A stretch of 64,000 nucleotides of DNA, taken from the NCBI GenBank assembly GCA_016721015.1, contig JADKJL010000012.1:248001-312000 (forward strand), in the 5' to 3' direction. The notes beneath the pieces were generated by a model, which worked only from the letters and a program-made list of their open reading frames with translations, was not told the DNA's origin and searched no databases. The DNA is from Lysobacterales bacterium. GTDB lineage: Bacteria > Pseudomonadota > Gammaproteobacteria > Xanthomonadales > Rhodanobacteraceae. Of the stretch, positions 27,522-35,965 are shown one piece after another. The first letter of the stretch is position 1; the number at the start of each line of letters is the position of its first letter. The translations under genes were made by a program, and so were the position numbers.

Positions 27522-28391
27522 ATGCCCGCCTCGATAGTCAGCGAACTGATCAACCTGCTCCAGCTGGAACGTCTGGAAGACAACCTTTTCCGCGGCCAAA
27601 GCCGGGATATCGGCACGCGCTACGTGTTCGGTGGCCAGGTGTTGGGCCAGGCCTTGTCGGCCGCGCAGCAGACAGTTGATCCGGTTCGCCATGCGCATTC
27701 GCTGCATGCGTATTTCCTGCGCGCCGGCGATGTCGAGGCACCGATCATCTACAACGTCGAGCGCAGCCGTGACGGCGGCAGCTTCTCGGCGCGACGCATC
27801 GAAGCGATCCAGCACGGTCAACCGATCTTCAACATGACCGCCTCGTTCCAGGAGCCCGAAGCCGGCGCCGAGCACCAGTTTCCGATGCCGCTGGTGCCGA
27901 AACCCGAGGATCTGCCCCAGATCGACATGGTTCCGAGCGCTGACCTCGACAGGATTCCGGCCAAGCGCAGGCGCTGGCTGAACCGGGTCGGGCCATTCGA
28001 GTTCCGTCATGTGCATCCGCGCAATGAGATCAACCCAACCCGGCAGCCACCGTTCCAGAACGTCTGGTTCCGCCTCGTCGATCGGGTGCCTGACAATCCG
28101 GCGCTGCACCGGTCCCTGCTCGCCTATGCCTCGGATTTCCACTTGATCGGTACGACCACGTTTCCGCATGCGATCTCGTACCTGCAACCGAATGTACGCA
28201 TGGCCAGTCTCGATCACGCGCTGTGGTTCCACCGTCCGTTTCGCACCGACGACTGGTTGCTGTACTCGTGTGACAGCCCGACTGCCCAGCAATCCCGTGG
28301 ACTTGCCCGTGGCATGATCTTCACCCGCGAAGGTGTCCTCGTGGCTTCGACCGCGCAGGAAGGCCTGATTCGCGTCGTTGACAAGGACTGA
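27522..28391 (+). CDS. tesB: Acyl-CoA thioesterase II
   Basis: The 289-residue double hot-dog protein hydrolyses medium and long acyl-CoA. It begins LINLLQLERLEDNLFRGQSR and shows RYVFGGQVLGQALSAAQQTV, HSLHAYFLRAGD and GGSFSARRIEAIQHG. In the second hot-dog it shows YASDFHLIGTTTFPH and SLDHALWFHRPFRTDDWLLY. The catalytic Asp-Thr-Gln group of TesB is consistent with DFHLIGT plus the QEG near the C-terminus. It is followed after 9 bases by a small membrane-protein gene. Confidence 0.95.
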   Translation: MPASIVSELINLLQLERLEDNLFRGQSRDIGTRYVFGGQVLGQALSAAQQTVDPVRHAHSLHAYFLRAGDVEAPIIYNVERSRDGGSFSARRIEAIQHGQPIFNMTASFQEPEAGAEHQFPMPLVPKPEDLPQIDMVPSADLDRIPAKRRRWLNRVGPFEFRHVHPRNEINPTRQPPFQNVWFRLVDRVPDNPALHRSLLAYASDFHLIGTTTFPHAISYLQPNVRMASLDHALWFHRPFRTDDWLLYSCDSPTAQQSRGLARGMIFTREGVLVASTAQEGLIRVVDKD

Positions 28392-28400
28392 GGGCTCCGC

Positions 28401-28787
28401 ATGCGCCAGATCTACACCTCCCCACGTTATGAAAACGTCGAGCGCGTGGTTGCCCTGCTGGGGGAAAACCACATCGCCACGACGATCCGCAATCGGCGCG
28501 ACTGGCAGGGCGGACAATGGAAGCGCTTCAGCTATACCGAACGCGGCGAGAGCGAAGGCTGGGCGCAGGTATGGGTGACCAATTCAAACGACCAGACCCG
28601 AGCCCGCGAACTCCTGCGCGAGGCCGGACTCGAACCGGCGACCCGCTTCGCTGACGAACTCGCCGCTGCGCGCTCTCCGAGTGACCCGCGTCGGCACAAG
28701 GCCAACTCGATGCGCATCCGCATGGTCCTGCTCGGCCTGATCGGCGGCGTTCTGCTCCTGATCGGAGCCAGTTATCTGATGCGCTAG
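28401..28787 (+). CDS. DUF2007-like protein with C-terminal membrane anchor
   Basis: The 128-residue protein begins IYTSPRYENVERVVALLGENHIATTIRN, the pattern of DUF2007 'signal-transducing' domains, and ends that domain with VWVTNSNDQTRARELLREAG. A single hydrophobic helix (MVLLGLIGGVLLLIGASYL) closes the protein. A cytosolic ligand-sensing-like domain tethered to the inner membrane is likely. The real function is unknown. It lies 9 bases after tesB and probably shares its transcript. Confidence 0.75.
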   Translation: MRQIYTSPRYENVERVVALLGENHIATTIRNRRDWQGGQWKRFSYTERGESEGWAQVWVTNSNDQTRARELLREAGLEPATRFADELAAARSPSDPRRHKANSMRIRMVLLGLIGGVLLLIGASYLMR

Positions 28788-29021
28788 CGTCCAGCCGGGG
28801 CTTGCCTGTTGAGGTGAAAATCGGCGGGACGAGATTGCACTCCGGAAGATTGGCAGGTCAATCCTGGTGCCTGGGGTCAGGCGGCAGCGACATGGTTCGC
28901 ACGAACTGATTCGCCCCCGGCCGAACACAGTTCGACAGGTTGCCAGCCGCCGCAATCGGCAGAATTTGCTTCCATGGGCAACGACGCAGATTTTTCCTTC
29001 ACGACTGAGGCAAAATGCGGC

Positions 29022-29738
29022 ATGCGTTCCGATGTCGTCCGCCTGTTCCAAACCCTCCCGCATGCCTGCGGCTACTACGCCGACCGCATGGCGCAGAACC
29101 TCGTCATCGACCCAAGTTCACCGCAACTTGAGCGGTTGTATGAAATCGCCCTGCTGCGTGGTTATCGCCGGGCCGGTGGTCATGTGTACATTCCGCGCTG
29201 CCAGGAATGCCGTGCATGCCTAGCCTGCCGCATCCCGGTCGCCCGGTTCGCTGCAGATCGGGGCCAGCGTCGCTGCCTCAAGCGCAATCGAGACCTGGCC
29301 ATAGACATCGTACCCGCCGAATACAGCGCGGAGCGCTTTGATCTCTATCAACGCTATCTGAAGTGGCGCCATCCCGATGGCGGCATGGACGAGGCCCAGC
29401 CTGAAGACTTCTCGCGTTTCCTTTTCACTCATTGGAGCCCAACCCGATTCATCGAAATTCGTGAGCACGGCCGCCTGCTGGCCGTTGCGGTCACGGACTT
29501 CTGCGAAACCGGAATGTCGGCCGTGTACACGTTCTACGATCCCGCGATCTGCGAGCGCGGCATCGGCACGTTCGCGATCCTCCAGCAGATCGACATCGCC
29601 CGCCAGCGCGGCCTCGATCATCTCTATCTCGGATTCTGGATAAAGAATCACCCGAAGATGGATTACAAGACGCGCTTCAAACCCATCGAAATCCTGCGCG
29701 GTGGCGAATGGGTGTCGGCGTCGGCGGATCCAGTCTGA
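29022..29738 (+). CDS. bpt: Aspartate/glutamate leucyltransferase (Bpt)
   Basis: The 238-residue protein adds Leu to N-terminal Asp or Glu of target proteins, marking them for ClpAP through the N-degron pathway. The N-terminal domain shows HACGYYADRMAQNLVIDP and the Cys pair YIPRCQECRACLACRIP. The C-terminal GNAT-like domain has RYLKWRHPDGGMD, SAVYTFYDP and HLYLGFWIKNHPKMDYK. Start 29022 (MRSDVVRLFQ) gives the usual length. An upstream in-frame ATG at 28974 would add 16 residues. Confidence 0.94.
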   Translation: MRSDVVRLFQTLPHACGYYADRMAQNLVIDPSSPQLERLYEIALLRGYRRAGGHVYIPRCQECRACLACRIPVARFAADRGQRRCLKRNRDLAIDIVPAEYSAERFDLYQRYLKWRHPDGGMDEAQPEDFSRFLFTHWSPTRFIEIREHGRLLAVAVTDFCETGMSAVYTFYDPAICERGIGTFAILQQIDIARQRGLDHLYLGFWIKNHPKMDYKTRFKPIEILRGGEWVSASADPV

Positions 29739-29905
29739 GCGAAGCCTTCGATTGACGAGGTCGACTCGCGCTTCAATGTGGCCCCGTGCGTCCCGCAAGC
29801 AAGACTCGAACCGGGAACCGGCGGAAGTTCCGCGTACCGAACCGTTTTCTGACACGCAGGTGGATCGGCTGCGGCACAATGGGTCATCCATAACGAGGCG
29901 TTTGC

Positions 29906-31345
29906 ATGTTCCGATTTGCTGCTTTTCTGTTTCTGGTCTTGCCGCTGCTCGCGCAGGCGCGGCCCGCTGCCGAGCAATGGTTCAGCGTGCTGCTGGATGG
30001 TCGCAAGATCGGCAGCTTTGTCAGTTCACGCACGGTCGAGGATAAACGGGTCACCACGCACCAGGATCTTCGGATCGAGTTCGATAGAGCCGGCACCGGG
30101 ATTGCGCTTGGCAGCAGCGAAACCAACGTCGAATCGACCGACGGCAAGCCACTGGCTTTCACATCCATCGCCAGACTGAGCGACAGCGAGACCCGAATCG
30201 AGGGCAAGGTTGCCGATGGCACGATGCATTTGACCGTCCACAATGGTGATTCGACAGAGGAACGCACGGCACCTTGGCCGACCGGCGCATTGATGGCTGA
30301 AGGCCTGCGCCTGGCCAGCCTGGGCGTGCCGCTGGAAAGCGGAAGGTCGCATACGGAGCTTGCCTTCCAGTCCGCCAGCCTCGATGCGATCGAGGTCACC
30401 AGCACGATCGGGCCGCGCGAGGCGGTCAGCCTACCTGCCGGGAAAAAGAATCTTTTTCGCATCGATCAGGTATTTGCCTTTGCCGGAACGCCGGTGCGCA
30501 ATACCGCATGGGTTGATGCCGAGCGTGATATCCACAAGCTGACGATGCCGGCGATCGGGGTCGACCTGACCCTGATCGAATGTGACAAGGCCTGCGCCAC
30601 GGCACCGAACCAGGACACCAACATCTTCGATCGCACCCTGATGCCGGCACCGCGCGCACTCAGTCGTGCGGAGCTGAACGGCGGCCTGCGCTACACGCTG
30701 AGCCCGCGCGCGGGCGGATCGGCCCTGCATCTCGCCGAGACTTCCGAGCAAAGCGTGCGCGTCGCCGGCAAGGACATTGTCGTCGAGGTTCACGCCAGCG
30801 CACGCCAGGGACTTGGCGGATCGCCCGATCCGGCCGACTCCATGCCCAACGACTGGCTGCAGAGTGCCGCCCCGGAAATCGTCGAAATGGCAATCAAGGC
30901 GACAAAGCGGTCGAGCACCGATGCTGAACGCATGCGGGCGCTCGAATCGTTTGTCGCCGGATTCATCAGCAACAAGAATCTCGGCGTCGGCTACGCCTCG
31001 GCCTTGCAGGTCGCGCGCAACCCGCAGGGTGATTGCACCGAACACGCACTGCTGCTGGCCGCGCTGGGACGCGCCGTGGGCATCGCCACGCGGGTCGTCG
31101 ATGGCCTCGCCTATGCGCCAGGATTCGCCGGCAACGAACATGTCTTCGTGCCGCATGCCTGGGTCTACGCCTGGGTCAATGAGCGCTGGCAAAGTTTCGA
31201 TGCCGCCCTCGGCGGTTTCGATGCCGGACATATCGCCTTCTCCAGCGGCGATGGCGATCCCTGGCGTTTCTATCAGGGTCTCGACCTGCTCGGCCGGATC
31301 GATTTGAAACAGGTCGAAGCCCTGGAAACTCCGGAAACGAAATGA
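29906..31345 (+). CDS. Exported transglutaminase-like protein
   Basis: The 479-residue protein has a signal peptide (MFRFAAFLFLVLPLLAQARP) and a long beta-rich N-terminal region. A transglutaminase-like (cysteine protease fold) domain lies in the last 150 residues. The catalytic Cys is in GDCTEHALLLAAL, the His in VPHAWVYAWVNERW and the Asp in QSFDAALGGFDAGH. The N-terminal half (KIGSFVSSRTVEDKRVTTHQ) resembles the first domain of similar bacterial transglutaminase proteins. The substrate is unknown. The next gene starts 4 bases before this stop. Confidence 0.85.
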   Translation: MFRFAAFLFLVLPLLAQARPAAEQWFSVLLDGRKIGSFVSSRTVEDKRVTTHQDLRIEFDRAGTGIALGSSETNVESTDGKPLAFTSIARLSDSETRIEGKVADGTMHLTVHNGDSTEERTAPWPTGALMAEGLRLASLGVPLESGRSHTELAFQSASLDAIEVTSTIGPREAVSLPAGKKNLFRIDQVFAFAGTPVRNTAWVDAERDIHKLTMPAIGVDLTLIECDKACATAPNQDTNIFDRTLMPAPRALSRAELNGGLRYTLSPRAGGSALHLAETSEQSVRVAGKDIVVEVHASARQGLGGSPDPADSMPNDWLQSAAPEIVEMAIKATKRSSTDAERMRALESFVAGFISNKNLGVGYASALQVARNPQGDCTEHALLLAALGRAVGIATRVVDGLAYAPGFAGNEHVFVPHAWVYAWVNERWQSFDAALGGFDAGHIAFSSGDGDPWRFYQGLDLLGRIDLKQVEALETPETK

Positions 31346-32274
31346 AGTCCAGGCTCTGCCTGCTGCTGTTGGCTTGCGGCCACGGCCACGCCCAGGCACA
31401 GACGTACGAGGCGCCCCCCTTTCAGGCAGCGCAAATTGCGGCTCTGATCACCGACTCAAGCCTCGACGAGATCAGCGGCCTGGCCAGCTCGAGGCGCGTC
31501 GACCACCGCTATTGGGTACACAACGATTCGCCAAGGCCGGCCGAGTTGCAGGCCATCGATGAAACCGGCAAGAGTGTCGCTCGCCTGCGTATCGACGGCG
31601 TTCGCGCCATCGACTGGGAGGATATTGCCAGCTACGCGCTTGATGGCAAATCCTGGTTGCTGATTGGTGATATCGGCGACAACGCCGGGGTGCGCAAGGA
31701 CTACGAACTGATCGCCATCGAGGAACCGGACTTCAGCGGACGCGATGCGACGCAATCGATCAAGCCAGCCTGGCGCCTGCGCTTCCGCTATCCCGATGGC
31801 GCGCATGATTGCGAGGCCATGGCGGTCGATGCCGGCAGGCGGGAAGTCCTGCTGATCAACAAGCATGCGCCGCTGGCGGTCTACACCTTGCCATTGGGTC
31901 CGCCAGCCAAGGGGCAGACAAGCCTGGTCGCGCGAAAATTGCTCGATTTGACCTCGCTCCCGCAACCAGACGCCAACGAGCGCAAGGCGCGCTTCCCGGC
32001 GGCGCGCTTCGGCGGATCGCCGACCGGGCTCGACATCGACCCAGCCGGGCGCCGCGCCATCATCCTGACCTATCGCGACATCTGGCTGTTCCAGCGCGCA
32101 CCGCATCAGCACTGGTCGCAGGCATTCGCGGGCAAACCCATCCGCATCCCGCTACCGCCCATGGCCCAGGCCGAAGCCATCGGCTTCGACCGGCTCGGCC
32201 AATCGGTTTTCGTCAGCGGGGAACGCCTGCCCGCGCCCTTGCTCAGGTTTGAAGCCGTGAGCCGTGAGCCGTGA
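31342..32274 (+). CDS. Exported beta-propeller-like protein of unknown function
   Basis: The 310-residue protein has a signal peptide (MKSRLCLLLLACGHGHAQAQ). The body has repeated Asp-rich turns: DEISGLASSRRVDHRYWVHNDS, DWEDIASYALDGKSWLLIGDIGDN and HDCEAMAVDAGRREVLLI. These fit a calcium-binding or SdiA-regulated/esterase-like propeller. I recognise no exact family. It overlaps the transglutaminase gene (ATGA), so a joint role is plausible. The C-terminal codons run into the GTGAGCG heptamer repeat, so the natural end may have been altered by repeat growth. Confidence 0.72.
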   Translation: MKSRLCLLLLACGHGHAQAQTYEAPPFQAAQIAALITDSSLDEISGLASSRRVDHRYWVHNDSPRPAELQAIDETGKSVARLRIDGVRAIDWEDIASYALDGKSWLLIGDIGDNAGVRKDYELIAIEEPDFSGRDATQSIKPAWRLRFRYPDGAHDCEAMAVDAGRREVLLINKHAPLAVYTLPLGPPAKGQTSLVARKLLDLTSLPQPDANERKARFPAARFGGSPTGLDIDPAGRRAIILTYRDIWLFQRAPHQHWSQAFAGKPIRIPLPPMAQAEAIGFDRLGQSVFVSGERLPAPLLRFEAVSREP

Positions 32275-32412
32275 GCGGTGAGCGGTGAGCTGTTAGCGGG
32301 AAAGGCAAAGTCCGCGAACCGACCAATATGGCGATACCAAACATGCTGTGAATACGAGCACGGCCACTCTCCGCCCCCGCCCCACACTACTCCGCTCACC
32401 GCTCACCGCTTA
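32264..32412. repeat. Heptamer tracts (GTGAGCG and inverse) flanking about 90 bases
   Basis: Six near copies of GTGAGCC/GTGAGCG lie at about 32264-32300 and overlap the end of the preceding gene. The inverse (CCGCTCACCGCTCACCGC) lies at about 32393-32411. The pair can form a long stem around the SPFH upstream region. A related GCGGTTA tract followed by a similar GCGGGAAA segment occurs at 18131-18170, so the unit is dispersed. Confidence 0.65.
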
Positions 32413-32428
32413 CGATCTCTTGTCATTC

Positions 32429-32447
32429 TGATATCTTTTTGATATCG
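32429..32447. promoter_or_regulatory. Twin GATATC boxes, candidate operator of the SPFH / Arc-type operon
   Basis: TGATATC and TGATATCG occur with box starts 11 bases apart (GATATC at 32430 and 32441), one helical turn, about 65-80 bases before the SPFH start. Ribbon-helix-helix repressors typically bind such phased short palindromes. The operon itself encodes an Arc-type protein (33421-33612). Autoregulation is an inference. Confidence 0.5.
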
Positions 32448-32510
32448 TTTTCCATGCCGGAACACACCGGCCTGTCGGCATTGGCCGTGCAGTGATGACG
32501 GAGATTCACC

Positions 32511-33395
32511 ATGAACGAACGCAAAGCGTTTTCCCTGCCCGGCATTCCGGTTTTGCTTGTGTTGATTGCCGCACTCCTGATTGATGTCTTCATGTTGATC
32601 AACACGATCCGCCATGCCGAAGCGATGGGCGTGGAGCCAAACGCGGGCCAGATCGTCCCGATGATCCTGCTGATTCCACTGATCATCTTTCTCTTCAAGG
32701 GCTTGTTCGCCGTGCAGCCGAATGTCGCCCGGGTCATGCAGTTGTTCGGCCATTACGCCGGCAGTTTGCGCGAGCAGGGTCTGCGCTGGACCAATCCGTT
32801 CTACACCCGGCAAGCGGTCTCCTTGCGCGTGCGCAATTTCGAATCGGGCAAACTCAAGGTCAATGATCTCGATGGCAATCCGATCGAGATTGGTGCCATT
32901 GTCGTCTGGCAGGTGGTGGATACGGCCGAGGCCATGTTCATGGTCGACGACTACGCGAATTTCGTGCACATCCAGGCCGAATCGGCCTTGCGCCAGATGG
33001 CGACCAGCTATTCCTACGATTCACATGACGAAAAAGGAATTTCGCTGCGTGGCAATGGCACCGAGGTCAATGCCCATCTGCGCGACGAGATCCAGGAACG
33101 CCTGACCAAGGCCGGCGTCGAGGTCGTCGAGGCACGCATCAGCCATCTGGCCTATGCCCAGGAAATCGCCCAGGCCATGCTCCAGCGTCAGCAAGCCAGC
33201 GCGATTGTGGCGGCGCGCACGCGCATCGTCGAAGGCGCAGTCGGCATGGTCGAATTGGCCCTCGACCAACTGAGCCAGCGCGGCGTCGTCGATCTCGACA
33301 ACGAGCGCAAGGCGGCCATGGTCAGCAATCTGCTCGTCGTGCTGTGCGGCGATCGCGCCACCCAACCGGTGGTCAATGCCGGCAGCTTGTACTGA
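32511..33395 (+). CDS. SPFH/Band 7 domain membrane protein
   Basis: The 294-residue protein has two N-terminal membrane segments (PGIPVLLVLIAALLIDVFML; VPMILLIPLIIFLFKGLF). An SPFH domain follows (AVQPNVARVMQLFGHYAGSL, RWTNPFYTRQAVSLRVRNFE). A coiled-coil-like region with Ala/Glu/Gln repeats then runs to the C-terminus (YAQEIAQAMLQRQQASAIVAA). Such proteins form large rings organising membrane microdomains. Start 32511 follows a GGAG site. It is the first gene of a compact cassette with an Arc-type regulator and a DUF4177 protein. Confidence 0.9.
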   Translation: MNERKAFSLPGIPVLLVLIAALLIDVFMLINTIRHAEAMGVEPNAGQIVPMILLIPLIIFLFKGLFAVQPNVARVMQLFGHYAGSLREQGLRWTNPFYTRQAVSLRVRNFESGKLKVNDLDGNPIEIGAIVVWQVVDTAEAMFMVDDYANFVHIQAESALRQMATSYSYDSHDEKGISLRGNGTEVNAHLRDEIQERLTKAGVEVVEARISHLAYAQEIAQAMLQRQQASAIVAARTRIVEGAVGMVELALDQLSQRGVVDLDNERKAAMVSNLLVVLCGDRATQPVVNAGSLY

Positions 33396-33420
33396 ACGCA
33401 CCCCGGAGCATGGCATCGCT

Positions 33421-33612
33421 GTGAGCGAAAAAAAGTCTTATCCATTGCGCATCAATGCTGCCGTGATCGAGGCAATGCAGCGTTGGGCCGATGACGACCT
33501 GCGCTCGCTCAATGCCCAGATCGAGTATGTGATGCGCGAGGCCTTGCGCAAGGCCGGACGCATCAAGTCCGCCAGCAAACCCGTCGCCATCAAGGATGAC
33601 AGCGACCCATAG
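33421..33612 (+). CDS. Arc-type ribbon-helix-helix DNA-binding protein
   Basis: The 63-residue protein reads SYPLRINAAVIEAMQRWADD then SLNAQIEYVMREALRKAGR, the strand-helix-helix pattern of Arc/MetJ-type repressors, with a basic tail. Start is GTG 33421, 26 bases after the SPFH stop. No toxin partner is encoded next to it. The following DUF4177 protein is not a known toxin. It is the obvious candidate to bind the paired GATATC boxes upstream of the operon. Confidence 0.82.
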   Translation: MSEKKSYPLRINAAVIEAMQRWADDDLRSLNAQIEYVMREALRKAGRIKSASKPVAIKDDSDP

Positions 33613-33622
33613 GAGTGTAGTG

Positions 33623-33805
33623 ATGAACGATCAAACCTGGAGTTATCAGACCATCGAAATCAAGCCGAGTTTCCTCGGCCATTTCGCCGTCGAGAGCCTC
33701 AACGAAGTGCTCACCCGCGAAGGCATGAACGGCTGGGAACTGGTCAGCACACTCAACGTCGGCCCGATGCGCCCGATCATCCTGTTCCTCAAGAAGAAGC
33801 GCTGA
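33623..33805 (+). CDS. DUF4177 family small protein
   Basis: The 60-residue protein matches DUF4177 in style: WSYQTIEIKPSFLG, then LNEVLTREGMNGWELVSTLNV, and ILFLKKKR at the end. Family members are small, of unknown role, and often occur next to SPFH or membrane proteins. An AGGAG site lies 7 bases before ATG 33623, and the gene starts 10 bases after the Arc-type gene, which makes the three genes one unit. Confidence 0.8.
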   Translation: MNDQTWSYQTIEIKPSFLGHFAVESLNEVLTREGMNGWELVSTLNVGPMRPIILFLKKKR

Positions 33806-33926
33806 TCGCATTCGCATTTCGAACGAAAGAAGAGCCTGGCATTTTGTGCCGGAATCCGTCTCAGCCCGACTGTTCTCTTCGTCACCGTTTCAGTCAACTT
33901 GCACAACGACAAAAGGAAACCTCGAC

Positions 33927-35300
33927 ATGAAAACCTGGCTGGTCGTCGGACTTGGCTTGCTGTTGCTGGCAGGCTTTGGCACCTGGACAGTTGCACAGAA
34001 GCTCATTCCGGCATCCGCACAGGCCGCAGCACTCGATCCGGAGCAGGAGCGACTGGCCACCCGTTTCCTCGACCTGCTCGATGCCGGCGGATATGAGGAC
34101 GCTTTGGCGATGGGTACGCCGAAGATTCAACAGGGTCTGTCCAACGGCAAGCTGCGGCAGGCCTGGGAGGGCGTGCCGGCGACGGTCGGCAAACGCACAT
34201 CAAGGGGTCAGCCGCGTGGCGAAATCATCGATGGCCAATCCGTCGTCAGCTCGCGTCTGCAATTCGGCGCGCTCGCACTCGATGCGCGTGTCGTCTTCGA
34301 CGCGAAGAATGCAATCTCGGGATTCTGGATCGTGCCGGCGAGCGATGTGCCGACGGCAACGGCGAAAAAGACGGATGCCAGCCATCGCGAACGCGAGCTG
34401 TCCATTGGCGTGCGCCGCATTGCCCTGCCCGCCACGCTGACCTTGCCCAAGGGCGATGGACCGTTCCCGGCCGTGATCCTCGTTCACGGCTCCGGCCCGC
34501 ATGACCGCGACGAGACGATCGGCCCGAACAAGCCGTTCCTCGATCTTGCCGATGGTCTCGCCGACCACGGCATCGCCGTGTTGCGCTACGAAAAACGCAC
34601 CAAGGCGCATCCCGACGCATTCGCCAACGGCACGTTCACGGTCGATGACGAAACCGTCAACGATGCCCTGGCCGCCGTCGCCCTGCTGCGCACGCAGGAC
34701 GACATTGATGCTCGCCACATCTTCGTTGCCGGACACAGTCTTGGCGCGCTGATGGCCCCGCGCATCGGCCAGCGTGATCCGGCCATTGCCGGTTTGATCC
34801 TGCTCGCCGCTCCGGCCAGCAAGCTCGAGGACATCGTGGTCAGACAGACCCGCTACCTGGCCCGGCTACAGCGGCAGAGCGATGCGGAAATCGACAAGGC
34901 TCTGGCCGCCATCGAGCTGCAACGCCAGGCGGTCAAGCATCTTGCCGACAACGTCGCGCCGGGCACGTCGCTTCTTCTCGGATTGCCTGCCAGCTACTGG
35001 CGCGATCTCAACGGCTACGACCCGATCGCCACGGCACGCTTGATCAAGCAACCCATGTTGATACTCCAGGGTGGCCGCGACTATCAGGTCACGCCTGCGG
35101 ACGAGTTCTCGCAATGGCGCACCGCATTCGCGACCAATCCGCGGGTCGAACTGATCGAATACCCGACCCTCGGCCACGCCTTCATGCCTGGCGGTGACCC
35201 GCCAGGACCGAAAGATTATCTGCTGCCGGCGGATGTCGATGGCAAGGTCATTGATGACATCGCTGCATGGATCAAGAGTGGAACTTCCGATTCGCAGTGA
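33927..35300 (+). CDS. Exported alpha/beta hydrolase with N-terminal DUF3887-like domain
   Basis: The 457-residue protein has an N-terminal hydrophobic anchor or signal (TWLVVGLGLLLLAGFGTWTV). A DUF3887-like domain (ATRFLDLLDAGGYEDALAMG, PRGEIIDGQSVVSSRLQF) comes next, then an alpha/beta hydrolase. The hydrolase shows VILVHGSGPHDRDETIG, the nucleophile VAGHSLGALM (Ser), the acid in LQGGRDYQV and His in TLGHAFMPG. This architecture is known from secreted acyl hydrolases of uncertain substrate. Start 33927 follows AAAGGAAAC; an upstream in-frame ATG at 33846 would precede the signal with 27 polar residues. Confidence 0.85.
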   Translation: MKTWLVVGLGLLLLAGFGTWTVAQKLIPASAQAAALDPEQERLATRFLDLLDAGGYEDALAMGTPKIQQGLSNGKLRQAWEGVPATVGKRTSRGQPRGEIIDGQSVVSSRLQFGALALDARVVFDAKNAISGFWIVPASDVPTATAKKTDASHRERELSIGVRRIALPATLTLPKGDGPFPAVILVHGSGPHDRDETIGPNKPFLDLADGLADHGIAVLRYEKRTKAHPDAFANGTFTVDDETVNDALAAVALLRTQDDIDARHIFVAGHSLGALMAPRIGQRDPAIAGLILLAAPASKLEDIVVRQTRYLARLQRQSDAEIDKALAAIELQRQAVKHLADNVAPGTSLLLGLPASYWRDLNGYDPIATARLIKQPMLILQGGRDYQVTPADEFSQWRTAFATNPRVELIEYPTLGHAFMPGGDPPGPKDYLLPADVDGKVIDDIAAWIKSGTSDSQ

Positions 35301-35385
35301 TGCGCGAAAGATCGGCTAAGCTTTAGCCATGAGCGTGCCCGTCCCGGCAATCGGTGGGCGATTGGAGTCGCAATTCGCACGCACT

Positions 35386-35460
35386 CGTGGGAGCGACTTC
35401 AGTCGCGATGCGTTACCTTCCAAAATGACAGGAGCATCGCGACTGAAGTCGCTCCCACGA
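35386..35460. repeat. REP inverted pair upstream of the first M15 copy
   Basis: GTGGGAGCGACTTCAGTCGC (from 35388) and its exact inverse (ending at 35458) enclose a spacer of about 20 bases (GTTACCTTCCAAAATGACAG). This can form a long hairpin. A degraded version of the same block recurs at about 35826-35894. Confidence 0.87.
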
Positions 35461-35538
35461 GAAACACAATTTCGTATACCCGTACAGTTCATCCATGTCC
35501 GTTCTCGATAGTGAATCGCAACCTCGCGGGATGCCTTG

Positions 35539-35814
35539 ATGATGGTGCAAATGCCTCTGCCCCCGGCCGCCTGCGACAGGAGCGAGCGCCTGCGCGTGAT
35601 CGAGGCGGCGCACACGCTCGGCGTTCCACGCGACTACGGCAGCGATCATCGGCTGCGCATCGTTCGCGAGCCGCGTGAACTGGCTTGCATCGGCATCGAT
35701 ATCCACGGCCGCCATCAATGGCTGACCCGGCGCGCATGCGCATATGACGTCGGGGCTCCAGGATGCGCGGATCGGCGCTTTAGCCGGCGCCCGTCCCGGC
35801 CGGTGGGCGATTGA
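35539..35814 (+). pseudogene. Truncated duplicate of the M15 D,D-carboxypeptidase gene
   Basis: The first 62 residues (MMVQMPLPPAACDRSERLR through IDIHGRHQW) match the neighbouring M15 gene with about 8 substitutions. The frame then leaves the family (LTRRACAYDV onward) and stops at 35814, before any catalytic residue. The zinc-binding motifs are missing, so it cannot be an active peptidase. The duplicated block includes about 150 bases of upstream DNA with the REP pair. Confidence 0.82.
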
Positions 35815-35825
35815 GCGCAGCACCA

Positions 35826-35894
35826 CGAGGACTTCAGTCGCGATGCGTTACCTCCAAAATGACAGGAGCAGCGACTGAAGTCGTTCCCACGAGA
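35826..35894. repeat. Degraded second copy of the REP pair, part of the tandem duplication
   Basis: Compared with 35386-35535 this block lacks single bases at many places (for example TTCCAAAATG becomes TCCAAAATG, CACAATTTCG becomes CACATTTCG, CCGTTCTCG becomes CCGTCTCG). Nearly all differences are deletions rather than substitutions. Confidence 0.75.
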
Positions 35895-35965
35895 AACACA
35901 TTTCGTAACCCGTACAGTTCATCCATGTCCGTCTCGATAGTGAATCGCACCTGCGGGATGCCTTG

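Noticed and set aside
33421..33805. Toxin-antitoxin pair (Arc-type plus DUF4177)
   Set aside because: DUF4177 is not a known toxin, and the linkage to an SPFH gene fits a regulated operon better.
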